Source: Azolla caroliniana
Lineage: Eukaryota > Polypodiophyta
Length of the DNA stretch: 64,000 bases
Reading direction: 5' to 3'
Assembly (NCBI GenBank): GCA_043228905.1
Contig: JBHGNT010000015.1
Coordinates: 4,030,001-4,094,000, forward strand
Below are positions 11,534 through 21,786 of this stretch, piece after piece; positions within the stretch are counted from its first letter, which is position 1; every line of letters starts with the position of its first letter. The notes under the pieces were generated by a model. It did not search any database. It saw only the letters and a list, made by a program, of their open reading frames with translations, and was not told the DNA's origin. The position numbers were made by a program, and so were the translations under genes.

Positions 11534-12204
11534 TCCTTGTGCTTTTCACTAGCGTGTATTTACTGGGCGTGGACCAAACATTTTACTTTAATAATTTAGA
11601 GTAAGTGCCCTACACACCACCATCGAGTATAGTGTGCGACCAATGACAACTCGAAGTATTTTCACGAGTATAGGGATTTGTGGAAATTTGAGTTAGAGGC
11701 TAATCCAATCTTCCATCAAAGGTATGTCTCCGATTCGTAGCTCTGACGAAGGACTTCTATTCATCTAAAGGTAACTCATAATTTTTCCACGAAAAGAATA
11801 TTAAGCGGCTTTCGTACGACCATATGAGCTCTAGGTTTTGGTGAAGTACATTCATATATCTTTCGTTGTCTGGTACTTAATAAAAAATGGATGCTGACCA
11901 TAGGGCTCGCACACATGACCAGAAGGCTTAGCGCTTTTTCCTCTACCGTAAACCTAACCCAGCTCGACGAGCTCTTTACATAACTCAACCCTAGAATAAT
12001 TGCGATCTTCCGTCGATGCTAAGTCGCCTTCTCTCATTGTGATGACGCACTTGGAGTCATCTAGAATTGACTCCTCAGTCTGTTCTAATAAGAATATTAA
12101 CACACTCGTAGACAACCATATGATGTAAAGTTTGCCGTGAAGGAATATCCTGCAGATATTATTCACTAATAGAAACTATAATATTTTACTTAGAGAGCAA
12201 TGAT

Positions 12205-12277
12205 TTCCGACCATGGGGCTCGAACCCATGACCACAAGGTTAAGAGCCTTGTGCTCTACCATTTCAGCTAGGTCGGT
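12205..12277 (-). pseudogene. tRNA-Lys(CUU)-like, slightly degenerate
   Basis: T arm and anticodon arm are intact; the acceptor ends and the D arm are changed (ATTTCAGC on the plus strand). Confidence 0.65.
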
Positions 12278-12768
12278 TCCATGTGCTTTATTTAAAGGTA
12301 GGTGCTAATTTTGCTCTGAAAAGAATATTAAGCGGCTTTCGTACAACCATATGAGCTCGACGATTTGGTCAAGTACATTCATGTATCTTTCTTTGATTGA
12401 TACACAAATAACAAATGGCTGTTGACAATAGGGCTCGAGCCCATGACCAGAAGGCTTAGCGTGTTTTCCTGTATCGTAAATCTAACTCGGCTAGACGCGT
12501 TCTTTACTTAATTCAACCCCAGAACAATTGCGATTTTCTGTCAATGCTAAGGTGCCTTCTCAATTGCGATCTTTCGTCGATGCTAAGGTGCCTTCTTTGA
12601 TTGTGTTGATACACTTGGAGTCATCTAGAATTGACTCATCATTTAGTTCTAACAAGGATATTAACACCCTTGGGGACAACCATATGAACTAAAGCTCGCC
12701 ATGACGGAGTTTCTTGCAGATATTGTGCACTAATAGAAACAATAAAATTTTACTTCGAGACCAATGCT

Positions 12769-12841
12769 CGCCGACCATGGGGCTCGAACCCATGACCACA
12801 AGGTTAAGAGCCTTGCGCTCTACCATCTGAGCTAGGCCGGC
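12769..12841 (-). tRNA. tRNA-Lys(CUU), intact cloverleaf
   Basis: 73 nt. Acceptor GCCGGCC/GGTCGGC (one G-U), D stem GCTC/GAGC, anticodon stem CAAGG/CCTTG around CTCTTAA, T stem ATGGG/CCCAT with TTCGAGC loop, discriminator G. A box and B box (GGTTCGAGCC) are present. No run of four T follows within about 40 nt, so a normal Pol III stop is not obvious. Whether it is a working gene is unknown. Confidence 0.75.
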
Positions 12842-13485
12842 TCCATGTGCTTTTCACTAAGGCATATTTACAGGGAGTGGATCAAACGTTATACCTTCAC
12901 AATCGGAGTAAGTGCCCTGCACAACACCTTTCAATTTAGTGTGTGATTCATTACAACTCGAACTATTTTCATTAGTATAGGGAATTCTGAATATTTAGTT
13001 AGAGGCTAAGGTGCCTTCTCTCACTGTGATGAGGCACTTGGAGTCATCTAGAATTGACTCATCATTTTGTTCTATCAAGAATATTAACACCCTTGCGGAC
13101 AAGCATATGATGTAAATCTTGCCATGACGGAGTTTCCTGCAGATATTGTTCAATAATAGAAACACTAAAGCTTGGTAACGATAGGCCTCGAGATCATGTC
13201 CACAAGGCTTAGCGCATTTTCCTCTACCGTAAATCTAACTCGGTTAGACGCGCGATTTACTTAATTAAACCCCGAAACCATTGCGATCTTCCATCGATGC
13301 TAAGGTGCCTTCTCTCATTGTGATGATGCACTTCGTGTCATCTAGAATTGACTCATCATTTTTTTCTAACAACAATATCAACACCCTTGCGGACAAGCAT
13401 ATGATCTAAAGCTTGCCATGACGGAGTTTCCTACAGATATTGTTAAATAATGGAAACAATAACATTTTAGTTCGGGACCAATGAT

Positions 13486-13558
13486 CGCTGACCATGGGCC
13501 TTGAACCCATGACCACAAGGTTAAGAGCCTTGCGCTCTACCATCTGAGCTAGGTCAGC
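13486..13558 (-). tRNA. tRNA-Lys(CUU), intact with compensatory acceptor changes
   Basis: Acceptor GCTGACC/GGTCAGC pairs fully although both strands differ from the array consensus (GCCGGCC/GGTCGGC). Anticodon CTT, T stem ATGGG/CCCAT and D stem are intact. Confidence 0.75.
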
Positions 13559-13965
13559 TCCTCGTGATTTTCACTAAGGCGTATTTACAGGTAGTGGATC
13601 AAACATTTTACTTTGATAATTTAGAGTAAGTGCGCTACTCACCACTATTGAGTTTAGTGTGCGACCAATGACAACTCGAAGTATTTTCACGAGTATAGGG
13701 ATTTGTGGAAATTTGAGTTAGAGGCTAATCCAATCTTCCATCAAAGGTATGTCTCCGCTTCGTAGCTCCGACGAAGGACTTCTATTCATCTAAAGGTAAC
13801 TGATAATTTCTCCCCGAAATGAATATTAAGCAGCTTTCGTACGACCATATGAGCTCTAGGTTTTGGTCAAGTTCATTCATGTATCTTTCGTTGTCTGGTA
13901 CTTGGATGTTGACCATAGGGGATCGACCTTTAGCGTGCCAACGCACCTTCGTGTTTGGCTATTAC

Positions 13966-14111
13966 CAAGGTCCGCACTCCATATCCATCTCTGATCTGGC
14001 TGTAATCACCCATCGCATTGTGCACCGGTGTTGTTTACCAAGCTCCACGCTCCATCTCCGTCTCTGATGTGGCTGTAATCACCCACCACACTATGCACTT
14101 GGGTTGTTTAA
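13966..14111 (+). repeat. two 73-bp tandem repeats
   Basis: CAAG(G/C)TCC ... CTCTGAT(C/G)TGGCTGTAATCACCCA ... GTTGTTTA is repeated twice, directly upstream of the Gypsy-3 gag region. It may be leftover LTR or leader sequence. Confidence 0.75.
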
Positions 14112-14346
14112 TAGAAACCCTCCTTGCTTAACAAACGTTGTTCTCAGTGTCTTGCCCGTGTCCTAAGACCTACGCAATTCTCAAACGGCTCCCTTCTCAT
14201 TTCCTCGGTTCCTCGGTTCGAGACCCTAGTGGTCCTGACCGATTTCCAGGCATCCGCGAGAATTTCCTCGACATCTTTGGTGAACCCGACGTGAAGAAGG
14301 GCGGCAAAGGAATCGGGAGATGAGAGGAAGTGAACTGGCAGAAGCA

Positions 14347-16522
14347 ATGGCGGTGGCGGTAGACCGCCTGGTTAGTGCCCTCAACTGAACCATAGAAGCA
14401 ACAGTCAGCAAGATAGGCCAGTTCGGCGGAAAGGACGCCACGAGTTACATAGAGGGCTACAAATCTGCAATGCAGATGAGAAACTTACCTGAAAATAGAC
14501 GGCTAGCGGGGTTTCCCCGGGTCATAACACCACACATCCATACAGAGATGGTCGAGATTCAAGCAGGCTATCGCGATTGGGCGGAATTCGCAGAGGAAGT
14601 TCTCGAGAGGTACAACTATGATGACTCACTCCGGCTATCAAGAAAGAATTTTATGGACTGGGTCAATAGCCCCGACAAGGGTCCGAACGCTTCGGTGCTC
14701 CTCCAGGAGTTCGAGTCACGGTTCACGCGACTCTCTAGATTGGACCGAACCATGCTCGAAACAAGCAAAGTCCTATTTTTCGTGACATCTTTCGATTCGT
14801 GCATCCGGGATAGCGTGGGTCTTCTTCTGGAAACCAACCGGGGTCTCACATCTGACTGGACGACTGTCAAAGAAGTATGCAACAGGATTGACAAACGCCG
14901 AGACTGGAGAGAAAAGGGATCCTCGTCGGTCGGACCGCCTATCGAAATCAAGGCCGAACCGACGTCGACCCGAATGGAAGAAACGAGGAGGTGGCTCGAG
15001 CTAGGCCCAACCACGACGAATAGTCGCGAAACCTGTAGGTGGCGCAGGGCTAGAAGAGCTAACAAGGATGGTACGCGACCTCCAGATCGCCCAAGCCTGC
15101 CGAAGCGACGAGGGTCAGCCGCGCGACCGGTGACCTCCGGCCAATTAGAGGTGCGTATGGTGCGACGCCACCGGACATACCCGAAGAGAATGTGTTGACT
15201 TCAGAGAAGCACTCAGGAGTAATGTAGTCTACCTTTCGAACGGTCGGATACATGCGAGCGACACGCGAAGACACGCGACCCCATTGAAGAAAGCACCGAC
15301 TTTGTGGAAGCCACGTGTAGGAACTACGAGGACCTGATCGACGAAAGACGAGCAGGGAAAACCGTGGGAGTGGGTCCTTCGGGGAGGTATGACACCCGAA
15401 GCACGCCCAAAAAGAACGATGCCGCTCCGACCGGGTCCCAGGAGAAGGAGAAGGGTAGGATTCCGACCTTCCGCGTAAGCTCGGAAATCGAGAAAACAAC
15501 GAACGTACAAAAGGTTCTAAAGGAGCTAGTTCTCAACAGTCGCATAGAACTCATGCTTAGGGAAGTGCTCGATATAGCGAGAAGGGAGTTCCACGACAAC
15601 ATCGTGGACCTCGTGAAGAGGAAGCGTCTCACGACGGAATTAGAGCCCAAGAAGCCGGTCGAGGTGAGGGCGGCACTTCTCGACGAGATTGTCATGGAAG
15701 ACGAGCTTGCAAAAAGCCACTACGCCAAGCTGCACTAGGCAAGAGCTACTACGGAGACCCCGGTTCGAATCGGGAATGTCAAGGAACCGGTGGTGGAATT
15801 AATCGACCACGGGTCGGAAATTAACCTAATGTCCATGGACTTCTACAAAAATGGAAATTGGCCGATCAACACCAAACACGGGTGGAAGATACGCGCGGCA
15901 ACAAGAGCCACAGAAGAGCTGCACGGGGCATGTCCGAATGTCAGGGTGAGCATTGGAGACGTCGACATAAACCAACACTTTTTTGTGCAAGAAACGTCCT
16001 CCCACCCGGTCATCCTCGGAGAACCATACATCACAGCGGCTAGAATGGAGACGAAAGTGTTGGACAATGGTTCAGCCTATGCGAGGGTAAAAAGTTAGGA
16101 CGGCCGTCACTCCGTCCAATTTTTGACCGTTTGGAAGAACCACGAACAAAACCGGGACACCCTCGGGAATGATGATAAACCGGATTTTTAGATAGGGCTA
16201 TCGAGGCATGGGGCCACAATAGTCCGGACAACCGGGAAACTCCCCACACTTGTAAAATAGTTAGGAAATTTATGTTCTCCAATAACGGGGGGTGTACCAT
16301 AGCCAGCATCAGCAACAGAGAAAGAAAACAGGCCGAGATACGCTTGAAGGCATGCAGAGCCTTAAGCCACCACGAAGGAATTGGGGAAGCCGTGGAGGCG
16401 GTCTCGTTCGATGACACCTTGGGGAAAATCGGGAAGGCAGTCAGAGGAGGTCTAAACGAAGACCGAGTCATACCGGTCAACTTGATCGACATGTATGAAG
16501 TCATTGCGGACTTCGAAAGAGG
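14347..16522 (+). pseudogene. Gypsy-3 gag and protease, broken
   Basis: ATG at 14347 opens a frame that meets TGA at 14386-14388 and then continues to 15198 (gag-like: FESRFTRLSRLDR, a retrotransposon gag core). A further in-register piece lies at 15304-15738, rich in charged residues. At 15790-16098 a retropepsin-like domain shows LIDHGSEINLM, with D-H-G in place of D-S-G, then HPVILGEPYITAARMETKV. Another short open piece (16272-16522) is cut by the Copia-1 insertion. Frameshifts and stops separate the pieces. The D-H-G form appears to be typical of this lineage (from memory), rather than a mutation of this copy. Confidence 0.75.
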
Positions 16523-17142
16523 TGTTGGGAAACAGGTCCCTCCGGATGGTGCATGCCCGGTATGAACCGGATGAGGAGTACCCGGCTACGGAGAGCCGGA
16601 TGGTGCAGGCCCGGTATGAACCGGATGAGGAGTACCCGGCTACGGAGAGCCGGATGGTACAGACCCGGTGAGAACCAGATGAAGAGACATATTCGTAAAT
16701 ATGTTTCTGAGAGCCCATCGAGGCTACATTTGTAAATAGCCGAAAAGTCATATTAGTATAAATATGACCTAGGGCAATCTTTTAGTAACTGTTGTTGTTG
16801 TCTTTTTTCTTTGTTGGTGCAAGAAGAAGAGAGTGCACGTAATAGTGTACAGAGAGAGAGAGAGAGAAAGAGGTCGTTGCCTCTGTTGTAACCGCCGCGT
16901 TTGCGAAGATCTGTGAGCACGAGGTCGTTGCCTTAGTGAACTCACTGTTGTACATTCATACATAGTGACAGTTTGCAGCCTGTGGGCTGCCGTGGTTTTT
17001 CCCCTAGTTTGGGGCTTTCCACATTAACCTCTTGTGTATTCTTCCTCTCCTTTGTGTCACGCTTCATTTCTTGTTTTCTGTGTATGAAAAGAAGCTCGGT
17101 TGTGGCCGAGTGTTGGAAATAAGGAGCTAGGAGTTCCCGTCA
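16523..17142 (+). repeat. Copia-1 5' LTR
   Basis: Starts TGTTGGGAAACAGG and ends TTCCCGTCA. Has about two units of a ~54-bp tandem repeat (CCGGATG(G)TGCAGGCCCGG ... ACCCGGCTACGGAGAG), a TATA-like TATAAATATG at about 16757-16766 and a GAGAGA tract. Confidence 0.9.
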
Positions 17143-17172
17143 AGTGGTATCAGAGCAAAATCGACACAGAAA

Positions 17173-20100
17173 ATGGACGAATCATTTGGCGGCATGTTCA
17201 AGCTCACCGGCTCCAACTATTCAGTATGGAAGTCGAAGATGAGGGACATGCTCGTTGTTAAAGACCTCTGGCTGCTGGTTCAATTCGGGGACAAGAGATC
17301 GGACATAATCGACGCCGCGATATGGGAGGTGATGCACATGAAGACAACGGCGTACATACGGTGCTTCATCGACATGAGCCTGTACAACAACTTCAATGAA
17401 GAGAGCAAGGCTCATGAGCTCTGGGAGAAAATCGGCATAATGTTTCAAAACAAAAATGCTGTTAATCAGGTTTCGGTATTCCGGAAGCTAGTAAGACTCC
17501 GGTACCAAGATGGCTCCAGCATGGCGGAGCATATGAATGCCTTCCAGGGGCTGATACACCAGGCAACGTCATTGGAAGTACCTCTTGCCGATGAGGTACT
17601 AGCGCTACTCCTGCTCGGTTCCCTCCCGGATAGCTGGGAGACGTTGGTTGTCACTTTGGGCAACGCCGGACCGGAAGGAAAACGGTTATCCCTAGCAAGA
17701 GTAAAGTCGAGCTTGCTAGATGAGGAGGCGCGTCGGAAAGACAAAGATACGAGCTCCGACTCCAAAGCGCTCCTTACCGAATCGGAACGCGGAAGACATA
17801 GAAACCGTAGTCCTCAGAACCGGGAGAAGTCAGGGACACGGTCAAAGTCAAGGGAGAGGCCCACTTGCTTCTATTGCGGCAAGCCGGGACACTTCCAAAA
17901 GAACTGTCGGCATTTCCGTAAAGACAAGGAAAAAGACGGTACCGATTCGAAGCAAACCCTGGACCGGAACGGTAAAGACCGGAACGGTAAAGACCGGAGG
18001 GGGCCGGACCGGAAGGGAACGACGGCAATTGCGGCAAGTGAAGAAGAGTTGATGCTCATCACCGAGGAGAGTGAGATAAACCTTGCCGGCGACGAGATGA
18101 CCTGGGTGGTAGACTCCGGAGCGTCGTTCCACCTTACCCTGGACCGGAAATGCTTCTCATCCTACTCAGCCGGTGATCACGGCTGTGTCCGGATGGGGAA
18201 TGAAGGAACATGCCGAATTGTCAACATAGGAGACGTGTGGCTCACAACACCAACCGGATGCAAGTTGCTGCTGAAGGATGTCCGAGACGTTCCAGAGGTT
18301 CGTCTGAACCTGATATTAGCCGGTCGGCTAGATGATGAAGGCTACACGGGTAGCATCCAGAACGGTGTCATGAAGTTCAGCAAAGGGAGCCTGATTGTGG
18401 CTCGGGCCCGGAAGGTAAACACACTGTACCTGATGAATGCCCGGTTATGTCCGGAAGAAGTGAACGTGGCATCTGACACTGTCGGTGAGCTGTGGCACAA
18501 GAGGCTGTGTCACATGAGTGAGAAGGGGATGAAGAGGCTTGCAGACGACAACCTCATTCCAGTGAAGAACGTGCACTTAGAGAAGTGCACTGATTGTCTG
18601 ACCGGTAAGCTGTGGGCCACACCGCTGAAGACGAAGGATCAGGTGTTATCCGTCTTGAAAGAGCTCCACGCGAGAGTGGAAAGAGAAACTGGCCGGAAGA
18701 TGAAGGCGGTTCGAGCAGATAACGGAGGAGAGTACCGGGGGCAGTTCGAGGAGTATTGCCGCTCGAAGGGAATTTGGCTCGAATTTACCGTGCCGAAGAC
18801 GCCGGAACTAAACGGACTGGCCGAGAGGATGAACCGGACCATAATGGAGAGGGTCCGGAGTATGCTAACGCATGCAAAACTACCCAAGAAGTTTTGGGCT
18901 GAGGCACTGTCGATGGCGACATACGTGATAAATAGATCACCCTCAGTACCCTTGGACGGAGACACGCCACAGAGAGTGTGGACCGGTAAGGAAGTATCCT
19001 ACCGGCATTTGAAGGTGTTCGGGTGTCTCGCTTACGTGCATGTAGCCAAGGAACGGAGAGGTAAGTTAGATCCAAAGACCCGGCCATGCATATTCCTCGG
19101 TTACGGTGACGATGAGTTCGGCTACCGAGTGTGGGACCCGGTCGAGAAGAAGGTATTCCAGAGTCGAGATATTATCTTCATGGAGGACAAGACGCTCGTC
19201 GATTGGGAGTCGTAGAAGAAGATAATGAACTCTGAGTCGACCGGTAAGGATAGACTCTACGATGAGCAGACCCAACCGGCAAGAGACGGGTTAGCACTCG
19301 AGGAACCAGCCAGTTACGGTGAGGATACCGAACCGGCAGAAGAAGAAGTAGAGGAAGCTGAGACCGGAACCGGCCAAGACCCCGAATCAGATTCGGATGA
19401 AGAGCAAATGGAGGAGCCGGTTACCGAAGCCCGAAGACGTAGATATCCTCTTAGAGAGAGAAGGGCGCCCCAGAGATTTCCGGATGCAGAGCATGTTCTG
19501 CTGACCGATGAGGGGTAGCCGGAAAGCTTCGAAGAAGCGAAGGAAGACACCCACAACCAAAAATGGTTAAGTGCCATGCAGGATGAGATGGATTCCCTGC
19601 ATGAGAACCATACGTACGAATTGGTGGAGCTGCCGAAAGGAAAACGGGCACTCCGAAACAAGTGGGTGTACAAGTTGAAACCGGGAGATGCCGGCAACCC
19701 CCCGAGATACAAAGCCAGGATCGTGGTGAAGGGGTTCCAGTAGAAGAAGGGCGTGGACTTCGACAAGATATTTGCCCCGGTAGTAAAGATGACCTCCATC
19801 CGGACGGTGCTGAGTATAGCAGCAAGCATGGACCTCGAGGTAGAGCAGCTGGACGTGAAGACGGCATTCCTCCACGGTGATCTCGAAGAGGAGATCTACA
19901 TGCAGCAACCGGAAGGATTTGTGGAGAAAGGGAAGGAGCACCTGGTATGCCGGTTGAAGAAGAGCCTGTACGGACTGAAGCAGGCTCCCCGGCAATGGTA
20001 CTGGAAGTTCGACTCCTTCATGACCGATCAAGGGTACCACAAGACGCAGGCCGATCACTGCGTGTTTGTGAAGAAGTTCGAAGGAGGGGACTTCTTGATA

Positions 20101-21087
20101 CTCCTCCTGTACGTGGATGACATGTTGATCGTCGGACGAGACCAAGTCAAAATACGGATGCTGAAGAAGGCTCTCAACCGGACCTTCTCAATGAAAGACT
20201 TGGGTCCGGCAAGACAAATGTTGGGGATGCACATCACTCGGGACCGGTCAGTGAAGCAATTATGGCTGTCACAGGAGAAGTATGTGACAAAGGTGCTTCA
20301 CCGGTTCAACATGTCAGAAGCAAAACCGGTCGGATCGACACTTCCGGCAAACTGCAAGTTGTCCGGTAAGCAAAGCCCGAAGACGAAAGCAGAGAAGGCG
20401 GATATGATGAAGATTCCATATGCCTCTGCCGTCGGGAGCTTGATGTACGCAATGGTTTGTACCCGACCGGACATAGGATACGCAGTCGGAGTGGTGAGCC
20501 GGTTTATGAGCAATCCTGGCAAGGAGCACAGGAACGCGGTCAAATGGATACTCTGGTATTTGAAGGGCACTTCAAATATGTGTCTCCGATTCGGCTCCGG
20601 AAAACCTCAACTGGACGGTTTCACCGATTCGGACATGTCGGCTGATGTGGATACCAACCGGTCTACATCCGAGTATGTAATGACATATGCAGGGGGGGCT
20701 GTTTCGTGGCAGTCGAGGCTGCAGAAGACGGTTGCATTGTCAACCACGGAGGCGGAGTACATGGCTGCTGTGGAAGCCGGCAAGGAAGTTTTATGGATGA
20801 AGGACTTCATCGGAGAGCTCGGTAAACGGCAAGAGGAATACCGACTCTATTGCGACAGTCAAAGTGCCATCCACCTTGCTAAGAATGCGGCCTACCATTC
20901 CCGGACGAAGCATATCCAGCGGAGGTATCACTGGATCCGGGAAAGAGTAGATGACCAGGAGTTCGCATTGACGAAGATCTACACGACCGAGAACGGGTCA
21001 AATATGCTGACCAATGTGTTGACACCTGACAAGCTGAACGCACGCCAGAAGAAGATCGGGTTGGTAAGACACCCCATGCCGGAGTGA
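17173..21087 (+). pseudogene. Copia-1 gag-pol polyprotein, three TAG stops and an integrase deletion
   Basis: ATG at 17173 (MDESFGGMFKLTGSNY). One frame is kept throughout. CCHC knuckle CFYCGKPGHFQKNC, protease VVDSGASFHLT, GAG-pre-integrase ELWHKRLCHMSEKGMK, integrase second aspartate (VRADNGGEY) and glutamate region (NGLAERMNRT), reverse transcriptase LLYVDDMLIVG, RNase H CDSQSAIHLAKN. Compared with Copia-2, about 50 residues are missing after CTDCLTGK (near 18607), in frame, and this removes the first catalytic aspartate of integrase (HTDVC in Copia-2). TAG stops stand at 19213 (Glu in Copia-2), 19516 (Glu) and 19741 (Gln). The copy cannot integrate by itself. Confidence 0.92.
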
Positions 21088-21097
21088 AGGGGGAGTT

Positions 21098-21781
21098 TGT
21101 TGGCAAATAGGTCCCTCCGGATGGTGCAGGCCCGGTATGAACCGGATGAGGAGTACCTGGCTACGAAGAGCCGGATGGTGCAGGCCCGGTATGAACCGGA
21201 TAAGGAGTACCCGGCTACGGAGAGCCGGATGGTGCAGGCCCGGTATGAACCGGATGAGGAGTACCCGGCTACGGAGAGCCGGATGGTACAGACCCGGTGA
21301 GAACCAAATGAAGAGACATATTCGTAAATATGTTTCTGAGAGCCCATCGAGGCTACATTTGTAAATAGCCGAAAAGTCATATTAGTATAAATATGACTTA
21401 GGGCAATCTTTTAGTAATTGTTGTTGTTGTCTGTTTTTCTTTGTTGATGCAAGAAGAAGAGAGTGCACGTAATCGTGTACAGAGAGAGAGAGAGAGAGAG
21501 AGAGAAAGAGGTCGTTGCCTTTGTTGTAACCGCCACGTGTGGCGAAGATCTGTGAGCACGAGGTCGTTGCCTTAGTGAACTCACTGTTGTACATTCATAC
21601 ATAGTGACAGTTTGCAGCCTGTGGGCTGCCGTGGTTTTTCCCCTAGTTTGGGGCTTTCCACGTTAACCTCCTGTGTATTCTTCCTCTCCTTTGTGTCGCG
21701 CTTCATTTCTCGTTTTCTATGTATGAAAACAAGCTCGGTTGTGGCTGAGTGTTGGACATAAGGAGCTAGGAGTTCCCGTCA
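21098..21781 (+). repeat. Copia-1 3' LTR
   Basis: Like the 5' LTR but begins TGTTGGCAAATAGG and carries about four units of the ~54-bp repeat instead of two, making it 64 bp longer overall. Confidence 0.9.
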
Positions 21782-21786
21782 AGAGG

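Larger units (their letters stand above)
9651..13925. repeat. tRNA-Lys(CUU) tandem array, segment 1
   Basis: About six units of 0.56-0.74 kb. Starts of tRNA-like blocks are at 10022, 10737, 11461, 12205, 12769 and 13486. Each unit reads (plus strand): tRNA-Lys block (antisense); GCTTTTCACTAAGG; a CCACCATTGAATTTAGTGTGCGAC block; a GCTTCGTAGCTCCGACGAAG block (imperfect palindrome); a second tRNA-like block; GATGACGCACTTGGAGTCATC; then AGATATTGTTCACTAATAG leading to the next tRNA block. Short open frames that recur in each unit are products of this repetition and of translated tRNA. I see no gene other than the tRNA blocks. Confidence 0.85.
16523..21781 (+). mobile_element. Copia-1, Ty1/copia retrotransposon, non-autonomous
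   Basis: LTRs at 16523-17142 and 21098-21781 with a perfect 5-bp duplication AGAGG (16518-16522, 21782-21786). PBS TGGTATCAGAGC directly follows the left LTR, and the polypurine tract GAAGGGGGAGTTT precedes the right LTR. It sits inside Gypsy-3, so it is younger than that element. It is close kin to Copia-2 in protein sequence. Confidence 0.93.

Noticed and set aside
12720-12768. Pol III terminator after the intact tRNA-Lys
   Set aside because: No run of four or more T on the tRNA strand close to the 3' end.
17173-21087. TAG read as an amino acid (variant genetic code)
   Set aside because: In Copia-1 two TAGs replace Glu and one Gln, other elements also have TAA and TGA stops, and the intact Copia-2 and Gypsy-2 frames contain no internal TAG.
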